Shown one piece after another: positions 47,760 through 58,786 of a stretch of DNA of 64,000 nt. Where the stretch lies: NCBI GenBank assembly GCA_038501625.1, contig JAZAYU010000008.1, forward strand, positions 4,898,938 through 4,962,937. Reading direction: 5' to 3'. The first letter of the stretch is position 1, and each line of letters opens with the position of its first letter. The stretch comes from Corbicula japonica. Taxonomy: Eukaryota > Mollusca > Bivalvia > Venerida > Cyrenidae. Position numbers and translations under genes: made by a program. The notes beneath the pieces were generated by a model. The model made no database searches and was not told the origin of the DNA. It saw nothing but the letters and a program-made list of their open reading frames with translations.

Positions 47760-49797
47760 ATGCAATGCAATGTCATAGTGAACATTTGTGCCGAGTTATT
47801 TTGAAATTCCTTCATTCATAAAGAAGTTATAGCCCGAACAAGTAAATTAAAGTTTTAGTAACTGTGACCTTGACCTTGGACTTACAGGCATGGGTAATGT
47901 ACGCAACACACCGCCTTGTCATGGTGAACATTTGTGCCAAGTTATTTTGAAAACCCTCCATTCAAAACAAAGTTATAGCCCGGACAAGGAAATTCTATTT
48001 AGTAACAGTGACCTTGACCTTGGACCTACAGGCATGGACATGGTACACCACTCACCACCTTGTCATGGTGAACATTTCTGCCAAGTTATTTTGAAATTAC
48101 TCTATTCCTAACGTAGTTACAACCCTGACAAGAAAATTCTATTTTAGTAACACTGACCTTGACCTTGGACCTACAGGCATGGGCATGGTACGGGACACAC
48201 CATCTTGTCATGATGATCATTTGTGCCAAGTTATTTTGAAATCAATCTATTCCTAACAAAGTTACAGCCCAGACAAGAGAATTCTATTTTTAGTAACAGT
48301 GACCTTAACCTACAGGCATGGGCACGGTACAGGATACACCGCCCTGTCATGGTGAACATTTGTGTCAAGTTATTTTGAAATCCCTCCATTTATAATGAAG
48401 TTACAGCCCGGACAAGAAAATTCTATTTTTAGTAACAGTGACCTTGACCTTGGACCTTCAGGCTTGGGTATTGTGCAGACACACTGCCTTGTCATAGTGA
48501 ACATTTGTGCAGAGTTATTTTGTAATCCCTCCATTCATAACAAAGTAACAGCCCGGACAAGAGAATTCTATTTTTAGTAACAGTGACCTTGACCTTTGAC
48601 CTACAGGCATGGGCATGGTACGCGACACATCGCCCTGTCATGATGATCATTTGTGTTAAGTTATTTTGAAATCCCTCCATTCATAACAAAGTAACAGCCC
48701 AGACAAGAAAATTCTATTTTTAGTTACAGTGACCTTGACCTTCGACCTAAAGGCTTGGGCATGTACGTGACATACCGTCTTGATATGGTGAACAATTATA
48801 CCAAGTTATTTAAAAATCCAATAAGAAATAACAAAGTTACAGAGCGGACAAGAATTTGCAAGAAAATTCAATTTTTAGTAACAGTGACCTTGACCTTGGA
48901 CCTACAGGCATGGGTATTGTCACGACACACCGCCTTGTTATGGTGAACATTTGTGCAAAGTTATTTTGAAATCCCTCCATTCCAAATGAAGTTAAGGGCA
49001 AAGTGTATATTTTTCTTAACACAAAATGTAAGTGAAAAAGGGGCATAATTTGAAAAATATTGGAAGCAGGGTTATGGGTCTTGTTGGTTATGATGTAGAT
49101 TTTGATGGTGAAAATAAATTTCAAGTTTCAAGGCAGTATCTCAAGTAGTTTTATAGTTATGGGCAAAATGCATATTTTGCTTAACACAAAATATAAGAAA
49201 CAAGATATATTCCTATTAAAACTAATGTAAATGGAAGTATCAAAGGGCCATAACTTCTGAACGGAACAGGTAAGAGCAAAACCCCACCTTTATGCACAAC
49301 AACATATCAGGCCAAGCATTGTGGTAAAGTTTCATCAAATTCCCAGCAGAGGTGTAGGAGGAGTTGCGTTCACAAGATATATTTCTATTAAAACTAATGT
49401 AAATGGAATTATCAAAGGGCCATAACTTCTGAACGGAACATGTAAGAGCAAAACCCCACCTTTATGCACAACAACTTATCAGGCCAAGCATTGTGGTAAA
49501 GTTTCATTAAAGTCCCACCAGTAGTGTAGGAGGAGTTGCGTTCACGAGATATACTCCTATTAAAACTAATTGAAATAGAAGTATCAAAGGGCCATAACTT
49601 CTGAACGGAACATGTAAGAGCGAAACCCCACCTTTATGCACAACAACATATCAGGCCAAGCATTGTGGTCAAGATTCATTAAATTCCCACCAGTAGTGTA
49701 GGAGGAGTTGTGTTCACGAGAATATCGGACGGACAGACGGACGAACAGACAGGAGCAACTCTTAATGCCCGTCGCCATTTCATGGCGGGGGCATTAA
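47760..49797 (+). repeat. Composite tandem-core element E
   Basis: About eight or nine units of roughly 145 bp with GTGACCTTGACCTTGGACC, then one to two units with AAAAAGGGGCATAATTTG, then three units of about 180 bp with AAGGGCCATAACTTCTGAAC and GTGTAGGAGGAGTTGCGTTC, then GGACGGACAGACGGACGAAC and the tail CCATTTCATGGCGGGGGCAT. Translated fragments are not genes. Confidence 0.85.
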
Positions 49798-50024
49798 AAC
49801 CCTATTTACTACAAACTGTAAAATCTAAAAAATCATACAATTAACAAATTCCCATACCATAATATAAATGTAAAAGATACAGAGTTTAAGGCAAGTTTAA
49901 ACTAGAATCTGTTTTTGTGAAAAACGCAGGTCTCCCCCCGTTGCCCTATTGAATAAAGGCCAAGGAAGTGATATCACCTTTTTGAAACGGAAGCCTGTGT
50001 CATTTATTATGGTATAATGAACAT

Positions 50025-50030
<6 letters not shown>

Positions 50031-50099
<69 letters not shown>
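50031..50099. repeat. (TA)n microsatellite
   Basis: Uninterrupted AT dinucleotide repeat of about 70 bp, 42 bp left of the mariner element. Confidence 0.95.
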
Positions 50100-50101
<2 letters not shown>

Positions 50102-50140
50102 CTCTACTGGCCCCTGTGAAGTTGAAGTCTGGCCTAAATA

Positions 50141-51930
50141 CGAGGTGTGTTCTTAAAGTTCCTGGACAGCCTCATAGTTCAATCAATTTTAAAGTTAATG
50201 TTATAAAATATATATCATTTGATATGATTTTCTTCATATGTTACAAAATATTTAATATTTTGGCGTAAACTGATGGACCGAAAATATACCCGTCGTTATG
50301 GTAACACACCAAAGAATTTACAGGGCACTTTGAAAAAAAAGCCAATAAATCTTAGTTTCTTGAAATACCTTTCTTACATAACGTCAAAAAACGCGCCAAA
50401 TGTAGCAACAATAATTTTTGACGTCATTCTTGTTCATTTTGACGTCAATTGTTCAGTTGACGAGCCGTTATAACGGAAACGCATATCAAGCAACACAGCA
50501 TGGCTACACCGTTGAAAATTGAACACCAAGTTCTCAAGTTCTGCGTCAATGCGAACATGACACCAACTGATACTCTTAAATTTATGCAGAAAGCAGATTC
50601 TAATGTATCCAAAAGTCTTGTGTTTGGCTGGCACAAGAAGTTTTGAGACGGACTGGAACACGTCAGTGACAGACCACGCACCGGGCGCCCTGGGCGTAGC
50701 GAACAAGACGTCAGGAGGATTCGCGATGCCATAAGTGAACACAGGCGGAGATCGGTACGCAAGATCAGTGACATGACGGGTATCTGCGTTAATGTTGTTT
50801 ACCGAACATTGACAGAAACCCTTAATATGAACAAGGTGTGTGCTCGGTGGGTGCCAAGACTACTTCAACAAGACCAGAAAGCAGCGCGTGTCAGGCTCTC
50901 CAGATCATTCCTCAACCGCTACGACCGCGAAGGAGACCAGTTCCTGCACCGGGTTGTCACGATGGACGAAACGTGGCTTTACCTATATGAGCCTGAATCA
51001 AAGCGACAATCAATGGTCTGGAAGCACCCAGGATTTGCGAGAACATGCAAGTCATCCGGGAAGTTTATGTTCATGTTTTTCATGGATGCGCACGGGCTGA
51101 TCTTGAAGCATGCGGTACCACAGGGAATCACGGTCAACGCTGCCTACTATCAGAAGGTATGATGCCCGGTTTTTAAAACAGTATGTTTTAACAACTGTTA
51201 TGAATTGGTGTTATTTAAAATCAAAAGTTATTCGCTAAAATCGTTTTCAAACACTCGTTAGACAAAAATACAAATTTTAAAAATGTTAAATCAATTAAAA
51301 AATAATCATGTTCTTTCCATTGTTTAGGTTATTCGTCGAGATCTAACAAAGGCCCTCAGACGTAAATGTCCCGGCATGGAAATCGAGGACATCATATACC
51401 ACCATGACAACGCCCCATCCTATCGAGCAACTGACACACTGGAGACGATCGACTTCCTCGGCATGGAGCGACTTGAGCACGCCCCGTATAGCCCGGACCT
51501 TGCGCCGATGGATTTCGCGCTCTTTCCGCGTTTGAAGAGCGAGCTACGTGGGCAGCGTTTTGAGGATTTGGATGAGCTTCGCTTGTCCATGCGCACTGTG
51601 ATTGGTGGCTACGAGAAAGGCTGGTTTAGGGACACTTTCAATAAGTGGGTAGCACATCACCGTAAATGTATTAACTGTGACGGCGAGTATTTTGAAAAAA
51701 TTAGACGTTAACGTCGTGTGATAGACAAAAATGACGTTAAACTGCCGCGTATAGGCGTTAGTTGTTATACTTGTTTTATTGTGATATTTCTATAGTTTTA
51801 TGTATTTTTGTAAAAATTTCATTGTAATTAGAAGATGCTTTGCTGATTTCAATGATATAAAATATTTTGAAATCGGATAAAAATTAGTTTGTTTTTCTTA
51901 CTTGTCCAGGAACTTTACGAACACACCTCG
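50141..51930 (+). mobile_element. mariner (DD34D) transposon, complete with TIRs and TA duplication
   Basis: 28-bp inverted ends starting CGAGGTGTGTTCTTAAAGTT (left) and, in reverse complement, CGAGGTGTGTTCGTAAAGTT (right), one mismatch. It is flanked by TA on both sides (50139..50140, 51931..51932). At 1790 bp it is longer than the usual roughly 1.3 kb because of a long 5' leader and an intron. It interrupts tandem-core element G, whose units continue at 51933. Confidence 0.95.
50500..51711 (+). pseudogene. mariner transposase, one in-frame stop and a 171-bp GT-AG intron
   Basis: The ATG at 50500 opens an N-terminal HTH region; codon 49 is TGA (50644..50646) where relatives usually have a basic residue, probably a CGA to TGA change. 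The frame is then open through GRPGRSEQDVRRI and the VTMDETW first aspartate, to 51156. A GT (51157) to AG (51327) segment of 171 bp, containing stops, separates the C-terminal part with HHDNAPSY and YSPDLAPMDFALFP. There are exactly 34 residues between the second and third catalytic aspartates, so the DD34D triad is intact. Last sense codon ends at 51708. The enzyme would cut and paste the element at TA sites; this copy is probably inactive. Confidence 0.9.
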
Positions 51931-51932
51931 TA

Positions 51933-52690
51933 CCCCAAAGTCAACAGGGTTCTTCAAGGCTGTAACAGCAACCATTGTATGAAGTTTGTAGGCTCTAGGT
52001 GAAATAAAACTCCAGTTAGTGAGAGGAAACCACTTTCACTCATCGGGCCCCTGTGACCTTGACCTTTGACCTACTGACCCCAAAATCAATAGGTTTCTTC
52101 TACTCAATAAGGGCTATCACACTATGAAATTTGAAGGCTCTGGGTCAAAGGGTACTCCAGTTATTGAGCGGAAACGGTTTTCACACTTCGAGCCCCTGTG
52201 ACCTTGACCTTTGACCCAATGACCCCAAAATCAATAGGGTTCTTCTACTCAATAAGGGCTATCACCCTATGAAGTTTGAAGGCTCTTGGTCAAAGGGTAC
52301 TCCAGTTATTGAGCGGAAACGGTTTTCACACTTCGGGCCCCTGTGACCTTGACCTTTGACCTACTGACCCCAAAATCAATAGGGTTCTTCTCCTCAATAA
52401 GGGCTATCACACTATGAAATTTGAAGGCTCTTGGTCAAAAGGTACTCGAGTTATTGAGTGGAAACGGTTTTCACACTTCGGGCCCCTTTGACCTTGACCT
52501 TTGACCTACTTACCCCAAAATCAATAGGGTTCTTCTACTCAATAAGGGCTATCACCCTATGAAGTTTGAAGGCTCTGGGTCAAAGGGTATTCCAGTTATT
52601 GAGCGGAGACGAAGTGTGAAAGACGGACAGATGGACAGATGGACAAGGAAAAAAACAATATGTCTCCCCCAGAGGGGAGGAGACATAATT
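51933..52690. repeat. Tandem-core element G (about 146-bp unit)
   Basis: Units with ACCCCAAAATCAATAGGGTT, GTGACCTTGACCTTTGACC and TATTGAGCGGAAACGGTTTT repeat four to five times, then GACGGACAGATGGACAGATG and the tail CCCCCAGAGGGGAGGAGACA. The head is probably around 49920..49960 (GGTCTCCCCCCGTTGCCC), left of the mariner. Confidence 0.8.
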
Positions 52691-52932
52691 TTTCTTTGGA
52701 ATACAAAAACTAAACCAGAACTCAATCATTATACTGCCTAAATATAATTTCTTGTAAACAGAAAACTGGACATCATTTTTTGGCATAATAAATGTATGGA
52801 AGGGCTAGAAGTACGAAACCAACAGATGCACGAGTCAAAAATATTTAAACTGCTTCTAAATCAGATTTCTGCCTTGAAATTCTGTTAAAGTAAAAGAAGC
52901 AACTGGCATGCACCAATTATGAAGGGAATTAC

Positions 52933-53001
52933 CTCCAGTAACTCTGTCAATTATATCACTAAGCACCATCCTGGCAATACCCTCGGCTGTATCATCTACC
53001 T
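52933..53001 (-). CDS. ARFGEF2: ARFGEF exon, conserved linker helix
   Basis: 69 bp, phase 1 in and out, acceptor TTACAG and donor GGAG|GTAAT. It encodes EVDDTAEGIARMVLSDIID, matching the conserved VVKDILEDVV-type helix of the DCB-HUS linker. Confidence 0.85.
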
Positions 53002-53049
53002 CTGTAAGACAACCAATTATAACAAACAATTAATATCTGTCACCCAAAA

Positions 53050-53221
53050 AGTAAATGACAAGATCTACACTGAACATTCGCTTTAAGATTTGTTAAGGTA
53101 ATTTTTCTGACCAAAAAATGGATAGTGCAGATCCTGATCAGATGGCATGGATATGCCTGCTGATCTGGATCTACAATGGTCCCACATAAGATGAAATGCA
53201 TATATATGGAGAAACAGGTTA
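53050..53221. mobile_element. MITE-1 copy, truncated
   Basis: GATCTACACTGAACATTCGC, then GCAGATCCTGATCAGATGGC and TATATATGGAGAAACAGG; the left end is missing. Confidence 0.7.
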
Positions 53222-53737
53222 TCAGAATAGCAAACAGTGTAGACACTGATAGGTTCTGCATAATTCCAGGATCAGGGTCTAAACTGATTGCAAATGTGAC
53301 ACAAGCTGTGTTTAGCACCTAAAAGTGTTAAGAAATACACCATGGGATATGGCAGTTATCCATTGGCAAACATTACTACAAATTTCGACTTTAGTTAAGC
53401 CACGCCTTTTGTTTGTTATTGCTTCAGTACTATATGTACCATTCAAATCTTTAGAAAATGAAATTTTCAGTTCAAGGAAAATCAAGCCACAGCGACCAAA
53501 AATTTATTGACACCAAAACCTTACTTGGAAGTTGAATATTCTGATTAGAGTGGCAGTTCTTACAGGAGTCGCATGACATAAAACATGATTGGGGCCTATG
53601 ACGTGTTGCAGTGCAACAGATGTTTATGAAGATCACTTGCTGGTTCAAATTCTAATTGAATCGAAATTTGTAGTAAAGATCCAGAACAGCCGTACCGTAT
53701 GCTCATGATTCATTAAGTTTTTTTCTGAAAAAACCCC

Positions 53738-53811
53738 CCAAAAAACCAGTGTAGATCAAGATCAGAAATCACAATGTGGAGGCTGATCTGGATTTACTGT
53801 GTTCAAAAACG

Positions 53812-53854
<43 letters not shown>

Positions 53855-53868
53855 TAAAAGGTTAACCC
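53738..53868. mobile_element. MITE-1 fragment with (TA)n expansion
   Basis: AGTGTAGATCAAGATCAG and GGCTGATCTGGATTTACTG are followed by a 38-bp TA repeat (53814..53851) in place of the usual TATATATGG, then AAAAGGTTAA. Confidence 0.7.
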
Positions 53869-54009
53869 ATTACCTGTTGAATAAATGTAAAGGACTCTCC
53901 TTTTTATCAATCAGAGCCAGTCCACTCATTGTTCATATGGGTATTTTACAGAAAATTTATTATATATATTTAATACCTGAATTGTCAAACAGTATGACAG
54001 TAGTCTCTG

Positions 54010-54085
54010 ATTAATGGCCATTTCAGCCAATCAGATGCTTGAAATTCGAGACTGGTCTCCAGATTTAGTTTCATGATGTTATACA
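54010..54085. mobile_element. MITE-2 half hairpin
   Basis: ATGGCCATTTCAGCCAATCA to GAGACTGGTCTCCAGATTTA; only the right arm is present. Confidence 0.7.
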
Positions 54086-54515
54086 CTGGTTTCAGACAAA
54101 GTCCTTTAGGTCAGAGACCAGTATTCCTCATTCTCTTTAAATGTGAATGCATTATTTTTCCAGGCATGAAATTTTGTGTTTTTCTAACAAATAACAAATT
54201 GGTAGGTTCTTAAATTTGTGGTTGTTAATTTTCTAAAGAATGTTTATGTACAACTCTAAATTTTATTGGTTTTTATAAATTTATGGATCAAACTGCTCAC
54301 GACATGCCTCAATATTTATACCTTACAAATATTAACAAACTCACATTATCTTTCTTTCATCATAAGAAATGTAGATCATAACAGCAATTTATGTTCAATG
54401 GTTTGTTAGTGATAGCAAGCATTTTTATAAACAAAAGGGATTTGATAACAGCCCAGTGAGAACCTGAAAGCCAGTGATTTGTTGCAACTGCTAACTAAGT
54501 CCAAGTTCAACATAC

Positions 54516-54717
54516 CTGTTCTGTTGGTCTGATTTTCAATTTCATGTACATCTTGGTTAGATTCTTGAGGAGCAGACTGTCTCTCATCATTTGTTATAGA
54601 CTGGTTTCCTTCAGAAACCACAGACTGGCTCCCATCTGATATTGTAGACTGGTTTAGGTCTGTCAGATTAGACTGGTTCTGGTCCCCATCTTCACCATCA
54701 CAAACAGATCGAGGTGC
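54516..54717 (-). CDS. ARFGEF2: ARFGEF exon, linker with periodic NQS motifs
   Basis: 202 bp entered in phase 0 and ending in phase 1 (donor ACAG|GTATG). The translation contains a run of xQS triplets at roughly eight-residue spacing (NQSN, NQST, SQSV, NQSI, RQSA), a low-complexity linker between DCB and HUS. Length and content differ from vertebrate BIGs, where the segment is acidic and Ser-rich. Supported by continuous frame and flanking consensus splice sites. Confidence 0.75.
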
Positions 54718-55419
54718 CTGAAATGTTAATATTCCCTTAATCTAGAAGTTCCACGAAATCTCCCTTTCCTAACTGCTCTTCTTCGTAAAAATTTTGTTGA
54801 AATGTTAAGCTCACTACTACATGGTCAAGCAAATAACAGCTGAAAACACTGTCTTTAGAGACCATACAGTCATGTTAGTCAATGATTTCTTAGGCATTCT
54901 TAAAGAACATTGTTTAAGAAGAGTTAAATATACATGTCACTGCCTGAAATTAGGCAAATATCCCATTTTGCTTTATGCTTTCCAGTGAATTATAGATTTT
55001 TTCGGTGAAACAAAAGTGGTACATATTTCACTTTTTTCAAACAATGGAACTATATTATTTTTATTTTCACTGTTTTTAACATTGGAATTCAGATGCAAAT
55101 AAAGTTCGAGAATATTTAGAAATTGGGTTCAAGTTTGGGTATATGGATTAATGATGTCATGTAAGTATTCAAATGTCCCCTAGATATTTGAATGTTGGAA
55201 TATTTGGTGCCATCCCTAGAAATAACCAATGTATCTTTAAGTGACACTAATGTAGATCTATTCAGACTACTTGTGATATAAGCCCAGATTTTAGGTATAG
55301 GGTTAAATACACCTGGATTCATGAAGTCTTTTAACTAACAGCCATCCATGTAAACTAGGCAATGGGAGCTGATAGCAAACACTGAACCACAAAGCCCACT
55401 TCTATGACCTAAACATTAC
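54718..55419. other. ARFGEF intron without recognised features
   Basis: No repeat family or exon seen. Confidence 0.5.
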
Positions 55420-55503
55420 CTCAGGTGTAGAATGAGCAGGGTCGCCATCAGTGCTATGTGATAATCTACTGTCTGACCTATCTCTCTCTTTCTCCACACT
55501 CTC
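55420..55503 (-). CDS. ARFGEF2: ARFGEF exon, variable linker
   Basis: 84 bp, 28 codons, phase 0 at both ends, acceptor GTTTTAG and donor GAG|GTAAT. It encodes a charged serine-rich linker (ESVEKERDRSDSRL, then HSTDGDPAHSTPE). This part of BIG proteins is poorly conserved, so the call rests on frame, splice sites and position. Confidence 0.75.
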
Positions 55504-55572
55504 CTAAAACATACAACAGAGGTTTGTAAAGTCTAATAGCAATAATATCCATACAGCAAAAATATGGATATT

Positions 55573-55818
55573 TTAACTCCTTACTTCATAGATATGGGTG
55601 ACCATATCTTTCCATATGCGATCAGTGCAGATCCAGATTAGCTGGCCCATTCGTGTCATCTGATCTGGATCTGTACTGATCACATCTTGGTCTGAAAAAA
55701 CCTAATGAATCTAAAACTGAACATGTAGATCCTTATTTGATGACATGATGTACCAGCTGATCTGGATCTTCACTGTTAGCCTAAAGAAAAAAGGAGTATC
55801 TATGGAGTAAAGGGTTAA
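55573..55818. mobile_element. MITE-1 copy, full length
   Basis: TTAACTCCTTACTTCATAG to TATGGAGTAAAGGGTTAA, 246 bp, both arms present with GATCTGGATCTGTACTG and GATCTGGATCTTCACTG. Confidence 0.85.
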
Positions 55819-56064
55819 AGGCTCTGATGAAAACAAAATGTATTTCAACATAAGAAACTCAAGTAACTCTACTTCATTACGTACAGCTTATACTTTTGCA
55901 AAAGAATCCTCAGTTTTATATTCCCACACATAGGCTTTTGTTCTAGCTTCTTAGTTGTGTGGTGGCTGTGTTCTCTCAATGGGATTTCTAATTGCACAAA
56001 ACAAGGATTTCTTTTTAATTTATTTTGAACCAGTAATTAGAAACTATGAATATATTTATCACAT

Positions 56065-56262
56065 AGGTGACAAGAGTAGATCCAGGTCAGCCAGAACAAA
56101 CGTGACATCAAATCAAGATCTGCACTGTTCGCTTTTAGATCCATGGGATTATTGCTGACCAAGAAGCAAACAGTGCAGATACAGATCAGAAAGCACAGAT
56201 GTGCTGGCTAATCTGGATCTACACTGGTCACCCAAGCAATAAAAGTGTATCGTTCGGGGTTA
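56065..56262. mobile_element. MITE-1 copy
   Basis: ACAAGAGTAGATCCAGGTC, then AATCAAGATCTGCACTGTTC and CTAATCTGGATCTACACTGG; ends are weak (TCGGGGTTAA). Confidence 0.7.
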
Positions 56263-56282
56263 ATTTCATCATGGGTGTGACT

Positions 56283-56432
56283 TTATGCATAGCCCAAGAT
56301 TATTAAACTGAATCTTGAGACCAGTCTCAAATCTCGAGCATCTAATTAGCTTAATTAGCTAAAATGGCAAGCCAACCAGATGTTTCAGATTTGAGACTGG
56401 TCTCGAATCTTGGTTTTATGACCTTGGGCCCA
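56283..56432. mobile_element. MITE-2 hairpin copy
   Basis: GCCCAAGATTATTAAACTGA on the left and GGTTTTATGACCTTGGGCCC on the right; it ends about 15 bp from the exon at 56447. Confidence 0.8.
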
Positions 56433-56446
56433 TATCTCATACTTAC

Positions 56447-56626
56447 AGCTTGGATTTCCATTCTTGTAAAGATGACATTCAGCATCTGGGTGAGCGTGGC
56501 TTTAGCTGTAGTCTGATTGACAAGGTTCTTGCTGGCCAGGTATATGTTATAACATGTCCTCACTGTGTGTAACACTGTACCCTCGTGTATCTCACAAGTG
56601 TTTGATGTAACTATAGTGAGCAGTGC
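56447..56626 (-). CDS. ARFGEF2: ARFGEF exon, end of DCB domain
   Basis: 180 bp, 60 codons, phase 0 at both ends, acceptor TCTTTCAG and donor GCT|GTAAGT. It encodes [27 protein letters not shown] and [13 protein letters not shown], a signature stretch of BIG proteins. A hairpin MITE ends about 15 bp into the downstream intron. Confidence 0.97.
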
Positions 56627-57485
56627 CTGAAAGACAAAACATACACTCCATTAATAGGGATACAAACAGGTGTTTTTTTTTTCATTCTGTATCCCTTTTA
56701 GCAAGAAGCACAACTGTCATTCAAGACACTGATCAGCCTGTGCATTTGTATAGGCTTATCAGGGTCTATATTCCATATTCAGCCAATAAAGTTTTGCAAA
56801 ACACCCTTACTATTAACCCTTACTATTGTCCAGATAAAAAGAAATGCAAACCATTTACTCTGACTAAGCAGAACAAGAGAGAATATAAAGAAATATGATG
56901 AGCAAATGATTTTAAAGCTACACAAGACTTTTTTTATTTGATCTTTACTATGTTGCCAGCAAACAAACCATGGAATCCAACTATAGAACTCATTGCGGGG
57001 TTGCTTGTTTTTCTTTATCACCCTCTGGTTAAGTAGGCCATGTTGTTTAATATAAAGATAACCAGCATGAGACTTCCTCTTATGGGAATGATAAGCTCTG
57101 GTGTAATTTGAATCTTTGGGAAAAAGCTATTTGTAGAGATGATAAGCACATAAAACTTAACATTTAAAATCCAGGAAACTTTCTATGAATGCCATCATTT
57201 GGGATGGATCTAACTTGTACTGTTTACTTGTATAAATATTGCACTCAACCTGGGGCTAAGTGATGTGTGCAATTAATATGCATTTCCATCATTGCCATGA
57301 ACAGGCTCAATCAAACTGAGCATACAATATTTTCCATGTTCAGTGGCTTGCAAAGTTGCCATTTCATCTATTTCCACTTGAGAAAATGGATCTTTGCTAA
57401 ACAAATAGCTTAGTAAGCTTACTAAAATAAAAATATTCTTTTTTTAAAATGCCTTTAGCAATCTGTTGCATAAGTTTAAATCTAC
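56627..57485. other. ARFGEF intron without recognised features
   Basis: A weak MITE-1-like stretch (GATCAGCCTGTGCATTTGTA) lies near 56730; nothing else recognised. Confidence 0.45.
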
Positions 57486-57632
57486 CTTTATGATCTGTAA
57501 CTGAACCCCTTCATCTGTCTGTGGACCCTGAAAACAGCCACAGACTGTCTCTACAATGCGGTCAATAAGTCTCTTGCCAGGTGTGGTACTGTCAGGTGTG
57601 TTCCCTGTCATATGTCCATATGCTATCAATTT
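57486..57632 (-). CDS. ARFGEF2: ARFGEF exon, DCB domain
   Basis: 147 bp, 49 codons, phase 0 at both ends, acceptor TTTTCCAG and donor AAG|GTAGAT. It encodes [11 protein letters not shown], then [11 protein letters not shown] and [11 protein letters not shown], nearly identical to vertebrate BIG1/BIG2. These helices belong to the DCB homodimerisation module. Confidence 0.97.
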
Positions 57633-58194
57633 CTGGAAAAAATTCATATAAAATTATTTCTCATAATCGATTGCACAAAACTCAGTAAATAACTTCCGTT
57701 ACTAAATGACGAAAGGGTTTTGTGACATAACAATGGTCAATGGGAACAGCATCAGAGGCCTGACCTTGAGATTGCATGTTTGAATACCACTTCGGATGAG
57801 ACTTTTTAGCAAATTTCAAAATCCACATGCAAAATACTGGTTTCAAAGAAGCCTGTTCCACATGTGGAATTTCAAAATTCATCAGAAATACTGGTATCCA
57901 ACAAAAAAGCATGACTTACAGAACATGAAAGGAATTAGTTAAAAAAATTTAAATGAAATAAATCCAAAACCAATAGTTTTGCTAGACAACTGCACATCAT
58001 AATGCAACATGAACTACATATATGATGTTTCCAATTTTTAATTTACTGTGTGTCTTAGGCCCTCATTGTTCATTATTCAGTTAATACATTTAGCTAATAA
58101 ATTCCTGCAAAACAGCCCAATAAAACATGTACAGACTGGCTCTAATGGATGGAGAGTTGAATATATTATAAGAAGGTAAGCATTTACACATTGC

Positions 58195-58415
58195 TCAATG
58201 CAGACAAGTTTTAATGCAAGAGCAACCAGTGTAGATGGAGATCATCCTGCACATTCATGCAGCCTGAACTTGATCTTCACTGTTTGCTTCTTGGTCAGGA
58301 ACAACATAATGAATCTTGAGCAAACTGTGTAGATCCCAGTAAGACAGCAAGGAAATGCATTATGATCTGGAACTACACTGATTGCCCTTGGGATATAAGC
58401 CATATCCTCTGGAAT
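58195..58415. mobile_element. MITE-1 copy, degraded
   Basis: CAACCAGTGTAGATGGAGAT, GATCTTCACTGTTTGCTTCT and GATCTGGAACTACACTG in the family order. It abuts the next copy. Confidence 0.7.
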
Positions 58416-58421
58416 TCAAGG

Positions 58422-58640
58422 TAAACCCTTTCCTCCATTGACACACCTTTATTGCGTGGGCAAACAGTGTATATCCAGATCAGCCGGCACTTCCTGTTCG
58501 CTTTATGATTTGTTAGGTTATTTATGACCAAAATGCAACTAGTGCAGATCATGATCTGACGACATGAATGTGCCGGTTGATCTGGATCTACACTGGTCGC
58601 ACATGCGTAAAAATGTGTATATATGAAGGAAAGGGTTAAT
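58422..58640. mobile_element. MITE-1 copy abutting a splice donor
   Basis: TAAACCCTTTCCTCCATTGA to TATATGAAGGAAAGGGTTAA. The terminal TTAA is four bases from the exon at 58645..58786. Confidence 0.85.
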
Positions 58641-58644
58641 ATAC

Positions 58645-58786
58645 CTGCAGAAAGTCCAGGGTAATGTTGACAATCCTTGGAGATTTGGACTGGCATGCCA
58701 ATTCAAATGGTGTAAAGTATTTATCAGCATCAACAAAACCAGCTTGCTTTGGCGTCGGAAGAGCTGATGACTTGTCATTGTTGGAG
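58645..58786 (-). CDS. ARFGEF2: ARFGEF exon, DCB domain
   Basis: 142 bp with acceptor GTTTCAG and donor CAG|GTATAT. It encodes the highly conserved [20 protein letters not shown] block of the DCB dimerisation domain and ends in phase 0. The donor lies only four bases from the terminal TTAA of a MITE (58422..58640), so the intron's first bases abut the transposon. Confidence 0.93.

Noticed and set aside
50434..50774. Minus-strand ORFs of 102 and 109 aa
   Set aside because: They are shadows of the mariner transposase on the plus strand.
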